A stretch of DNA of 39,782 nt from Fidelibacterota bacterium. GTDB lineage: Bacteria > Fidelibacterota > UBA8477 > JABMPR01. The notes under the pieces were generated by a model. That model was not told where the DNA came from, made no database searches, and saw only the letters and a list, made by a program, of their open reading frames with translations. A program made the translations under genes and the position numbers. The stretch spans positions 1 to 39,782 of the forward strand of contig JABIFG010000196.1 in the NCBI GenBank assembly GCA_018650795.1, in the 5' to 3' direction. Below are positions 18,301 through 29,000 of this stretch, piece after piece; the first letter of the stretch is position 1, and the number at the start of each line of letters is the position of its first letter.

Positions 18301-21300
18301 TTATCACCCCCAACCAGCACAATACGCTTCTCAGCACGGGCGGTTCTGTTTAATGCCTTCTCCATTGCATTCAAATCACTGATCAATGTTTCCACAGTAA
18401 GCACTGACCCAGAGCTATCCAGCAGGAGATTACCCTGCTCTCCAGCCGGCAGCAGAATGATATAGAGTGGTGCAGGTGCAGCATTGAGATTCTGAGGCAC
18501 CCAGCTCTGAAGTGTACTCTGGAGTGCAGCTGCTGAGATCGCATCGTCCACCTCTGTTTGACCATTCTGAGGGGATAGAAGATAGATATCCTCTGCATGG
18601 AATCCACGTGCAAGCAGGGTCTGGTAGATACGATTGGTGGTACGGTTGGATATCTCATCCACGGATCCCGTTGCAGTTTGTCCCTCTACCAGCACCACAT
18701 AACCGGCAGATGAGTTGACCTGCAGGTCGATTCTGGACACACTTCCCGCTAGCAGGTTGGTCTCATCGAAAGTAACTGAGATGGAGTACTCATCCTTGCT
18801 GGGGAACCCACTGACCTGCTCAAAGGTGTAGTGACCATGGGAATCATAGGTCTCTGTGGTATACCGCGCTGTCTCCAACCCCCGTCCATTGGTGACACTT
18901 AAATGGATCTCTCGTCCCGCCAAACTCATGCGAGTCTCAGGTAGACGGGTCAGTTTACCGGTGACTCGCAGTTTTTCATCCTGCAGAATGGATTGACTTG
19001 GCACCTCCAGTGTCAGATCACTGAATGCCTGCACCAGGTTGTTATTGGAATAACCGAAGAGGGTTGCAGTGCTAGTCTGGTTTCCTGCCTGATCTATAGC
19101 ACGTGCAGTCACTGAGTACTGAGACCCACTTTCCCAGGGTATACCTGTAGTGTTATATATCCATCCTCCACCCTCATCCAGGGTCGCCTCCACCCAACTT
19201 GCTTGGGATCGCAGTCCATTTTTAGTCAGGTAGTTTATTCCATCAGTTAGCTGTAACTCGACCTTGACTACTCCTGATCCTATATCAGCCGTACTACCTG
19301 AAACCCAGTAGATCTGATCAACAGAGAGGCCATCTGCCGGTGAGGTGATCTCTACAGTGGGGACGGATGCATCAATCTGGTAGTTTACCGTACGTATCTC
19401 TTCAGCATTGTCTTCTCCATCCACTGCAAAGTAGCTAAGCTGGGTATCCTCATTGATCACTATTGATGTACTGTATAGGGATGAGCTCTGGGTAGGTGTT
19501 GTGCCATCAGTAGTGTAATAGATAGAGCAACTCCCTCCTGCACTATCAAAACAGTGTAACAAGACCTGCTGGACAGTTTTGTAGGCACCTTCAGATAGAG
19601 AAGAAGTAGTCCACGGCTTGCTGGTATCAGCCAAAGTCAGTAGATCGAAAGGTGATAATGAGTCACTCAATTCACCATCACTCACTGTGATCATCACTGC
19701 ACGGGTGATACCGGAATCATCTACTGTTGGAGTCCCAGAAAGAACACCCGTTCCTATATCAAAACTGGCCCATACTGGAGGATGCTCAATAGAAAAGCTG
19801 AGACTATCCCCGTCCACATTGTCGACCTGTGGTTGAAACCGGTACTCCTCACCAGGTTTTGCTATCAATGGAGGGGCTCCACTAATCACAGGGGCATCAT
19901 TGACTACAGTGATCTGTACCTCAACGGAGGCCAATGCAGAGTGATCTTCTCCATCGGAAACCTTGAAGTAGAATTGATCATTCCCATTACTATTGAGATA
20001 AGGGGTGTAGACAAACTCACCGGTTCCAAAATTCGTAACCTCAACACGCCCCTTCTGCCCATTAGCTACCAATTGAAAACTGAGCGCATCTCCATTTTGA
20101 TCCAACCCCTGAAGCTTGCCTGTGAAAGGGGTCTCTTCTTCTGTTGAGAAGCTCAAACCAGTTACCGCTACCGGCGGTATGTTGGGCTCGGGGAACACCT
20201 CTACCACCGCTTGCACAGCCTTACTCGTTGCTAAGCCGTCATTTACCTCAAAAGTAAGCAGGTCAAGTCCAGACCAGTCTATATTGGGTTGATAGATCCA
20301 TCCTCCATCCAACCGACTCAAAGTGCCATTCACAGGATGAGTGACAATACTCAAGATCAATTGGTCACCCTCTACATCCTCACCCCTTAGATTGAGGGCA
20401 ATGGGGCTATTGATATAGGTTGATAGATTGTCATCGCCGATTGCAACCGGCACATCATTTACCGCAGTGACTTCAATCAATACCGTTGCAATATTAGAGA
20501 CATCCCGTCCATCACTCACCTGATATGTAAATTGATCGCTACCATAGAAGTCTGCTGACGGCGTGTAGATAAATCCTGGTTCAGTACTACTTAACTGACG
20601 TAGCTTACCTCTGGAGGGGCTACCGACAATGGTATAGGTAAGCAGATCACCGCCAGCATCCGTTGCAGACATAGCTCCTTCGAAAGAGGTATCTTCATAG
20701 GTTTCAGTAGTAACTGGATTAGCAACAGGTGGCTGATTGGCTGCAACCACCTCAATGTGCATCTGTGCAGATGCTTCACTAAGTGAACCGGTTTCACTAT
20801 AGGAGAATGCATTAGCCACTACCTCACCAGAGATTCCAACACTTCGATCCCATCCATGGAAGGTAACTACAGTTTCTCCTACAAAACTACTCTCAGGAGC
20901 AAAGCGCAGCCGTATGTCAGGATCAGCTGCCAGTAAAAACGGGTGGGGCGTATCGACCCCAGCTACATTGTTCCAGCTCTCCCCCCCGTCTTGGGTAAAC
21001 TGTAGCTCTCCTGCACCGGCTCCAATACTGGTGATTGCTATACCCTCCAGAGAGATTCCATCCGGGTCAGTAAGTGCATCGCCCAAAATCTCTATAACCG
21101 ACACTCCAGGATTTTCTGATCCCCCTTGATCTAGTTCCAGATACGAAAGCGTTCCGCTGCCATCCAGTACTGGTGCATCATTGACAGGATGGATGGTAAT
21201 GAGCACCTCTGCCTCATTGGAATCGTGAATTCCATCATTGATGGCAAAGGTAAATCGATCCTTACCACTATAGTGCGGTGCAGACTGAAACTGGACCAAG

Positions 21301-24300
21301 CCAGCTGCCGCATCTACCACACTTACAGTGCCGTGCTCAGGCTGTATCACAGTGTAGTTTAATGGCTCTGCATACCCGCTACCTGAATGCTCCAGGGTAA
21401 TATCCAGCAGCTGATCCTCATCTACCTCTGTTGCTATATCCTCAGCAGCCAATGGCCCTGCTGAGAGTCCGTAGCTATGGTGAATGACTTCACCTGATAC
21501 CACATCGTTGATTGTTACACTGCGTTTATCATAACCACCTACCGAGATCTCCAGCACAACCTGATCACTAGCTTTTGCAACCAGCTGATAGCTTCCATTC
21601 AGCTCGGTGACCACCTGCTCCAGACCATTGATACCGGGGTACTGGATGGTGGCACCTGCCAGGCGGTCAAAGGTGTCCTGATCATAGAGCGCACCCTGAA
21701 CAATGCCGGGTACTCCCTGTGTGTTATCAGTATAGAAGTAGCCTGTAGTACGACTGGTCGCCATTGCACCATATGGATCAACTGCCTCCACCTTCCAGAA
21801 GTAGCTGCTGAGATCCTCTAGTGAAGCAGCCTCATCAATAGCGGTCGATGAGCTGGTAAGCTCTTCTGCACGCCAAATAATCTGGCGGAAGTAACGGTCT
21901 TTTGCCACAATCAGATTGTAGCTAATTGAGTCCTCCTCCGGGTCACTTGCATTCTCCCAATCAAAACGCAGTACTGTATTACGCTTCTCTCCATAACTGG
22001 GGCCAAGCAATGCAAAAGGCTCTGGTGCCAGGTTCCCTTTACGGTTTTTGTAGACCACACTACGTTTTAGTGGTGAAACACCGCCACGCTCTGCATCACG
22101 TAGGAAGTAGTAGATCTCATATTGACCACTTTCACTGAAACTGTCGTAGTTAACCTCCCAGCGTCCACGATCCCCATTTAGCTGTGCCAACTCACGAGGT
22201 AACTCATTGGTCACCTGCCCCGTCCCACTGAGCGGCTCCAATTTCTTACCAGGGGCTCGTACCTCTACCCATGCAGAGGCGATCTGACTGTCATCCTCAC
22301 TCTGCGCCCAGAGCTGAGCACTACTCTTCTGGCTAGAGAGGTAGAGGGTCTCAGTCAATCCACTGAATTCCACCTCAGTGACTGTCCCCTCAGCATCTCC
22401 GGTTACGCCTCCCGCTGTCCCAAGGTAGAGTTGTGAAGCAACCGCACCATCGCCTCTCTGATCTAGCTCATTGCTCCCCTCACCATCCCCGTTATCATCC
22501 AGTAGTGGATGCTGTACCGCCTGGTCCAGAAAACGGCTGCTACTATTCGTCGATAGACCACCCCGCCGAGTGAAGATCTCCGTCTTCCTGGTGGCATCAA
22601 CAAACGATTTACGTACCGTCTTACCCTTGCCCAGCTTCTTGAATAACTCTTCTAGGAAGAACTCCCCTACGCGAATGGGAGAATTGGTAGCCTCATCCCA
22701 CTCTTTTGGTCCCTTATAAGAGACCTCATCCGCAGATGCGCTGGTAATAACCACACGCCCAGGTGAGGAGAGTGCAGGGATGAAACTGCCTGAGTAGCAG
22801 GAACCCAATACGATATTTCTCGATTCAGCGGCCGCCTCTTCACTAAGGTATCTCTCCAGGGTATCGAACCAGCGATCCAGAATCTCCGGGGTGATGACCT
22901 GGTTCTCACCATCAACGAAGAAGGTCTCTGCATCACCATGGTCAACCATTACAACAGTAAGGGGAGCAGGAGAACCATTCATCTTCTCCCGTGGCCACAC
23001 TTCAATCGCCTCTCGTATCCCCTCTACCGTAGGGAGGGCATCAACACCACTTTGGTTTGTATCAAAATTGAAGTAGCGAATATTCTCTGGCAGCAGTCCA
23101 CGATTGAGCAGATGACTATAGATGCGATTGGCTGTCAAGTTATGAGATTCCAGCCCTTCTCTTGAATCAATTCGCCCTTGCACCAATACAGCATAACCAG
23201 CATTGACACCCACCAACAGTGGGCTACTGCTTGTACTGGCTGCCAGTGATGAGGTTTCGGTAAAGGTAGCCTCAATCTGATAGCGTCCCTTTTGACTGAA
23301 ATCATCAATAGTACTGATCTGATAATGACCCTGCTCATCATAGGTCTCAATCTGGTGCTGAATAGTTGTGCCATTTGGCTGTATGACGTTAAGGGTGATT
23401 TTGCGACCTGCCAATGACATGGCAGTCTCTGGCAATCGAGTCAACTTACCACTGACATCAAGCAATCCATCCAGCTTCATCGCAGGGGTGGAGAGCTCCA
23501 TCGAGAGGCGGGTATAGGCTTGTGTTCCGGGTAGCTTATAGTGGAAGATGACGGAATCTCTACTCTGATTTCCTGCAAAGTCCACAGCCCGTGCTGTAAT
23601 CGAATAACTGCCTCCTGGCCATTCGATCCCGTCGGTTGCATAATGCCAACTCTCATCTTGGGCATTGAGCGTAGCTAAAACCCAGCTTTCTTTAGGGGTA
23701 AATTCTGGAGTCGTAGTTCCTTCATGCTGTGCCAAATAGAGGGTGCCATCGGTAATCTGAAGCTCGACTAGGTCCAGGGCAACATCTGCAGCAACACCAC
23801 TGACTACAGTAAACTGATCGAGTGTATGGTCCTCTACTGGAGCATGAATTTCTACTGTAGGAGATAGCGTATCAATCTGGTAAATCGCCATTACCACATC
23901 ACCATTCGGGCTTCCCGCACTAATGCCATAGAATCTCAAAACGCTATCCTGCTCAATTTGGATCTGGGTGGTATAACGGTTAGAGGATGCCGTTGGAGTA
24001 CTACCATCAAGGGTGTAGTAGATATCACAGGCTACGTCAGTAGTAGTGTGGCAGGTGAGCGTTACCATCTGCGCCTCTTTATAACTCCCATGTTCCGGAC
24101 TGTTAGTGACTACAGGCGCATCACCCAATACAGTTATTCTGAAAGGTAAAATAGAGACCTGCTCCACATGGTCCGCCACACTGATACGGATATCGGAATA
24201 ACTTCCCAAATCCTGCAGAGTCGGTGTACCGGATATGGCCCCGGTTTTTTCATCAAAGCTGGCCCACTGAGGGAGATTCTCAATGTTAATCGCCAGTAGA

Positions 24301-24490
24301 TCATCATCAGCATCATTGATCTGAGGAATAAACTGGTAAAGCTCATTAACATTGGCAATAGTTGAAGCTTCCCCTGAAATGGTAGGAGCATCATTGAAAG
24401 GTACTACAGCCAGCTCAACCACTGCAGAGGATGATTCAGAGTTTCCATCATCAACCACATAACTGAACCAATCTGATCCATGATAATTAC
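15339..24490 (-). CDS. 3' part of giant secreted gene 2, separated from its start by an ISL3 insertion
   Basis: The frame is open from the insertion boundary (24490) to TAA at 15339. The first possible start, GTG 24458, is an internal Val codon, so this part has no genuine start of its own. Residue numbers count from 24458. Order: cadherin-like end and He_PIG (1-110), chitobiase-C-like YYTLDGSTPT (about 145-160), Ig-like modules, active caspase-like domain (about 421-635), FN3-like and carboxypeptidase-regulatory-like modules, several cadherin-like repeats, He_PIG, second chitobiase-C-like and Ig-like modules, second caspase-like domain lacking catalytic residues (about 1918-2135), more cadherin/He_PIG modules, and a C-terminal pair of modules each starting GWN and ending GYW/F-I. 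No LPXTG, PEP-CTERM or transmembrane anchor is visible. Confidence 0.88.
18060..18708 (-). other. Degenerate caspase-like domain (predicted inactive) of giant gene 2
   Basis: The domain aligns from GYVVLVEGQ onward with the active copy. The His-Gly site reads LLPAGEQG, so His is Ala (codon 18444-18446), and the Cys site reads IVLVGGDNGG, so Cys is Gly. Surrounding residues (TVETL, RIVLV, WIPTLSASGR) remain alignable, which suggests the fold is kept. It is a pseudopeptidase-like duplicate. Confidence 0.75.
22555..23198 (-). other. Active caspase-like (clan-CD) domain of giant gene 2
   Basis: VVMVDHGD carries the catalytic His (codon 22938-22940, residue 507 of the frame from 24458) and IVLGSCYSG the catalytic Cys (codon 22797-22799, residue 554). 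Spacing and surrounding sequence match the domain at 1-532. The motifs fit legumain-type C13 and other clan-CD peptidases, which cleave after Asn/Asp or basic residues depending on family; specificity cannot be read from the motif. Confidence 0.78.
24483..24490. repeat. Target-site duplication of the ISL3 element, left copy
   Basis: ATAATTAC, identical to 26025-26032. In the giant-gene frame it encodes part of the SNY residues at the insertion point. Confidence 0.93.
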
Positions 24491-26024
24491 GGCTCTTCAG
24501 CAGAATTTGTGGGTAAAGTCCGGTTCAGGCAGATTTCCAAGTGTATGATATAAAGCGATTTCTGCGCCGTGAAATGTGCGAAAGCCAAATGCTTTTCTGG
24601 TGGTCAGTTTTGCCTTGGTGTTAAAACCCTCCACAACTCCGCTGGACAGCTGCCCTTTGGCCCGGAACCAATTGAGTAGTAGCGGTTTGTGGTTACGTAG
24701 CATCTGCGCCACTCTCTTCATCGGTTTAATCTTCGAGAGCATGGTCCTCTTGCACCATTGTTCTAGAAATCGTTCTGCCCAATAAGGTGAGACATAGCTC
24801 CAAAATTGCTGAAAATCCTCTTTGAGCAAGTAGGCTCGTACTGAACGCAGGTTGTATTGCAGCAACTCCGCCAGCGTGACTTCCTGCCCCTCTGTCAGGT
24901 TCTCTGGTCGTTTGAGTAGCAGCCAGCGTGTTTTGGTCAGGATGGGCTCATATCCATTGGCCTTCAACTCCTTGACCTCACCCGCTCTTACCTCATCAAG
25001 CGCTTTACTGAAATGGGCCATGATGTGGAATCGATCCAGTATATGGATCGCCTGCCCGGCCTTTTTTGCAATCACTTTCAGATAGGGTTTCCACATATCA
25101 GAGCAAATATACTGCAGCTCACCACTTCTCTCTCCGCCCAACCAGTGAAAGAAGCTTAGCAGTGTTTTGGTCTTGCGCTCATTGCCAATCCATAACAGCC
25201 GCTTACAGTGCTCATCAATCTGATAGACCAGCGTCAGATATTTATGCCCCTTCTTCCAGGCAATCTCATCAATCCCGATGGAGTGAACATCATCAAGATT
25301 CTGGTTTTTTCGCCCCCACTCAACGGCCATCTCCACCGAGCGAAACACGCTCTCCCAAGAGGTGCGAAAGACCCCGGCAGTCTCTTTCCAGGATAACCGC
25401 TTGGCCCAACCAGACAGAAACCATCCGTAGGCCTTTGTCAAAGGACGCTTACCCAACGCCCATGGTATTTCTTCAACTTTCACACCGCACTTCGGGCAGT
25501 CCACACGACGAGGGGCATAGAGAAGAAATACCTTAACCCCCCATAATGGCACAAACTCAAACCGTCTCATTGGCAGGTGGTCATAACAGGGGCCGCTCCT
25601 GCCACATTTAGAACAGCGTGGTCTGCTATTGGACCGTGGAACAACATCCACCTCTATTCGTGTATTCTCACGACAACCCAGCAATCGAACCTTGCCATAC
25701 ACAAAAGATTTGAATTTTTGCACACGATTGAGGATAGTCTTGATCTGCATCTCGTCCTCCTTTTCTCTGATAGATAGTCTTTCAACTTCATCTTCTCAGA
25801 GAGTGGGCGAGATGCACCACCTCTTCTTCTTGGAAAACCAGGCCTGTGAATTTATGGAAATCTCAGCAAGCTGAGACCGGGGGAAAAGCCATGGATAACA
25901 GAGTCGCTTTGCTCTCTGTTACCCACCGCTTTCCTCCCCTTCTCCACAACCTCCACAGGCCCAACACCTACAGCTGGGATCAGGTAGAACCGACTCAACT
26001 ACCCACGAATTGTGCTGAGGAGCC
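24491..26024 (-). mobile_element. Complete ISL3-family insertion sequence
   Basis: The element is 1534 bp with imperfect 25-bp terminal inverted repeats: GGCTCTTCAGCAGAATTTGT... at 24491-24515 and GGCTCCTCAGCACAATTCGT... reading inward from 26024, with three mismatches. It is flanked by the exact 8-bp duplication ATAATTAC (24483-24490 and 26025-26032), the size usual for ISL3. One transposase gene fills most of it. About 275 bp beyond the gene's start hold no gene I can see. Confidence 0.95.
24497..25750 (-). CDS. ISL3-family transposase
   Basis: A 417-aa DDE transposase. Two N-terminal zinc-binding Cys clusters (CSKCG around 46-55, CPKCG at 85-89) precede the catalytic core. D161 in GIDEIAWKKGHKY, D218 in CSDMWKPY and E374 in GVVEGFNTKAK are the expected DDE residues and match the ISL3 pattern; LDRFHIMAH (238-246) is another family landmark. 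The ATG at 25750 is preceded by GGAGGA at good spacing. The TGA stop (24497-24499) lies inside the left terminal repeat. Nothing is missing, so the protein is predicted active. Confidence 0.95.
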   Translation of the reverse strand: MQIKTILNRVQKFKSFVYGKVRLLGCRENTRIEVDVVPRSNSRPRCSKCGRSGPCYDHLPMRRFEFVPLWGVKVFLLYAPRRVDCPKCGVKVEEIPWALGKRPLTKAYGWFLSGWAKRLSWKETAGVFRTSWESVFRSVEMAVEWGRKNQNLDDVHSIGIDEIAWKKGHKYLTLVYQIDEHCKRLLWIGNERKTKTLLSFFHWLGGERSGELQYICSDMWKPYLKVIAKKAGQAIHILDRFHIMAHFSKALDEVRAGEVKELKANGYEPILTKTRWLLLKRPENLTEGQEVTLAELLQYNLRSVRAYLLKEDFQQFWSYVSPYWAERFLEQWCKRTMLSKIKPMKRVAQMLRNHKPLLLNWFRAKGQLSSGVVEGFNTKAKLTTRKAFGFRTFHGAEIALYHTLGNLPEPDFTHKFC

Positions 26025-29000
26025 ATAATTACTATGTGGGGTATAACGGAAGGATCCAGTACCGGCATTGGTTACCTGTACCCAGCCATGGAGAGGCGGT
26101 TCAATGATCTTATAGCTGAGTTGATCATCCTCAGAATCACTTCCAATTAACTGATCATTCAGTTTCTCATCCTCCAACAGGGAGAAGCTTAATGCATTCG
26201 CAACCGGGGGGAGGCTGGGGTCACCAGCCACCTCAATGGTGACTGTAGCCAAATTAGAGGTCAGTCTCCCATCACTGACTTGGAAGGTAAAGCTATCTGG
26301 ACCATCGAGTCCAGCAAGTGGTGTATAGGTAAATGCACCACTGCTCTCTGTAAGTTGAACAATACCACGTGCAGGATAACTGCCTAGACTAAAGGTGAGT
26401 GAATCCTGGTCCAGATCCGAAGCCACCAGGGTGCCTTCCATCGCAGTCTCGCGGAAGGTTGACAACATACTTTCCTCAACAACTGGGGCATCATTAACTG
26501 GATTAACAGTCACAGTAATCCGAGCGGTATCTGAGTATTTTACCCCATCAAAAAGTCGATAAAGAAAGCTGCTTTGACCAGATGCATTACTGTCAGGAGT
26601 AAAGAGAACAGTCCCTGTGGTATTATCCAGAAGCTCAATTTTACCCAGACTAGAGCCACTAACCAATTCATAGGTGATGGTATCCCCATCTTCATCACTA
26701 CCCTGCAGTGTCGTATTTATCGAGGTATCCTCATCGGTATTCCAGTTATCAGACACAGCAATAGGGGCACTATTTACCACCTCAATGGTGAATGAGAAGA
26801 TATGTGTACCTGGAGTAACATCTCCCAATTCATCCTCTAGCTGAAAACTGAAACTATCTGTAGTGGTACCAGCACTATCGTGATTATAAGTTACTCTGCC
26901 CTGGTTAATATCCTCCTGACTAAACTGCCCCCCTTTTCCGACTGGCACACCATTGAGGGTGAGCATGCCATTGGTGGGTTCAGCAGTGAGGTGATAGTGA
27001 ATATTATCCCCCTCAGGATCAGTGGCACGGAGCTGACTACTGGTAAGGGTAATGGATGCACCATCCTGCGCAGTGGCCTTCTGGTTTGATGATATGGCCG
27101 GTGGGTCATTAAGTGAGATAACCCCTATTGATACCGTTAAATTAGTATAACTTCTTCGTTCATCCTCAGCCCGTACAGTAAAGCTATCCGCACCATTGAA
27201 GTTTGTAGTCGGGGTGTAGGTAAAACTACCATTTATTGAGACGCTAGCCGTACCGTTTGAGGGGAGTGAAGCGAGACTGTAGGTGATTGGACCACCATCT
27301 GGATCAGTGGCACTAACCTGACCGGAAATAGTGCTCTCCTCTTCTGTAGTCAGCGTTGTCTCTACACCTACCGGCACACGATTTAATGTGCTAACAGTTA
27401 TTGTCACACTGTCACTTCCGCTCCCCCCCTCGTTGTCGGTTACGGTAAGGCTGAAGGTGAGGTCGGTTGAAATTAATACGGCAGGTACCGTAAATGTGGC
27501 TATGGCACTGCTGCTACTGTTGAGGGTTACCGTTGGACCTGCGCTCTGACTCCAGCTGTAGCTGACTATGGTGCCATCATTGTCACTGCCGCTACCGCTT
27601 AATGTCACCCCGGTCTGTTCATCGATGTCCTGGTCATTTCCGGCGCTGGCGGTTGGCAGGGTGTTGATCGGGTTGACGGTTATGGTCACACTGTCACTTC
27701 CGCTGCCCCCCTCATTGTCGGTTACGATAAGAGTGAAGGTCAGAGTGGTGGCGGTGGATACATCCGGGGCAGTGAAGCTGGCAGTCACATTACTGCTGCT
27801 GTTTATTGTGACCGTTGGACCTGCGCTCTGACTCCAGCTGTAGCTGGCTATTGTGCCGTCACTATCGCTGCCACTACCGCTTAATGTCACCCCGGTCTGC
27901 TCATCGATGTCCTGGTCACTTCCGGCGCTGGCGGTTGGCAGGGTGTTGATCGGGTTGACGGTTATTATGAGACTGTCACTTCCGCTGCCCCCCTCATTGT
28001 CGGTTACGGTAAGAGTGAAGATCAGAGTGGTGGCGGTGGATACATCCGGGGCAGTGAAGCTGGCGGTCACATTGCTGCTACTATTTATTGTGACCGTTGG
28101 GCCTGCGCTCTGGCTCCAGCTATAGCTGGCTATGGTGCCGTCACTGTCGCTACCACTACCGCTTAATGTCACCCCGGTCTGTTCATCGATATCCTGGTCA
28201 CTTCCGGCGCTGGCGGTTGGCAGGGTGTTGATCGGGTTGACGGTTATGGTCACACTGTCACTTCCGCTGCCCCCCTCATTGTCAGTTACGGTAAGGCTGA
28301 AGGTGAGATCGGTTGGAATTAATACGACCGGTGCCGTAAATGTGGCTGTGGCACTGCTGCTACTGCTTATTGTGACCGTTGGGCCTGCGCTCTGACTCCA
28401 GCTGTAGCTGGCTATAGTGCCGTCACTGTCGCTGCCACTACCGCTTAATGTCACCCCGGTCTGCTCATCGATATCCTGGTCACTTCCGGCGCTGGCGGTT
28501 GGCAGGGTGTTGATCGGGGTGACGGTTATGGTCACACTGCCACTTCCATCCCCCCCCTCATTGTCAGTTACGGTAAGGCTGAAGATGAGATCGGTTGGAA
28601 TTAATGCGGCCGGTGCCGTAAATGTGGCTGCGGCACTGCTGCTACTGTTTATTGTGACCGTTGGGCCTGCGCTCTGACTCCAGCTGTAGCTGGCTATGCT
28701 GCCATCACTGTCGCTGCCACTACCACTTAATGTCACCCCGGTCTGCTCATCGATATCCTGGTCACTTCCTGCACTGGCAGTTGGCAGGGTGTTGATCGGG
28801 TTGACGGTTATTATGACACTGTCACTTCCATCCCCCCCCTCGTTGTCGGTTACGGTAAGGCTGAAGGTGAGATCGGTTGGAATTAATACGGCCGGTGCCG
28901 TAAATGTGGCTGCGGCACTGCTGCTACTGTTGAGGGTTACCGTTGGGCCTGCGCTCTGACTCCAGCTGTAGCTGGCTATGCTGCCATCACTGTCGCTGCC

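Noticed and set aside
24458..24460. GTG at 24458 as the real start of a 3039-aa protein
   Set aside because: It encodes the second Val of SYVVDDG, a conserved cadherin-like ending that continues upstream through 24490 and joins the other part of the gene once the IS is removed.
25066..25536. 156-aa plus-strand frame opposite the ISL3 transposase
   Set aside because: Composition is typical of an antisense shadow and the minus strand has a full DDE transposase.
27331..28959. Repeated plus-strand frames (87-aa units beginning with PSLSLPLPLNVTP) across the PKD array
   Set aside because: They are antisense shadows of the minus-strand 282-bp repeats; the minus-strand translation has recognisable PKD domains.
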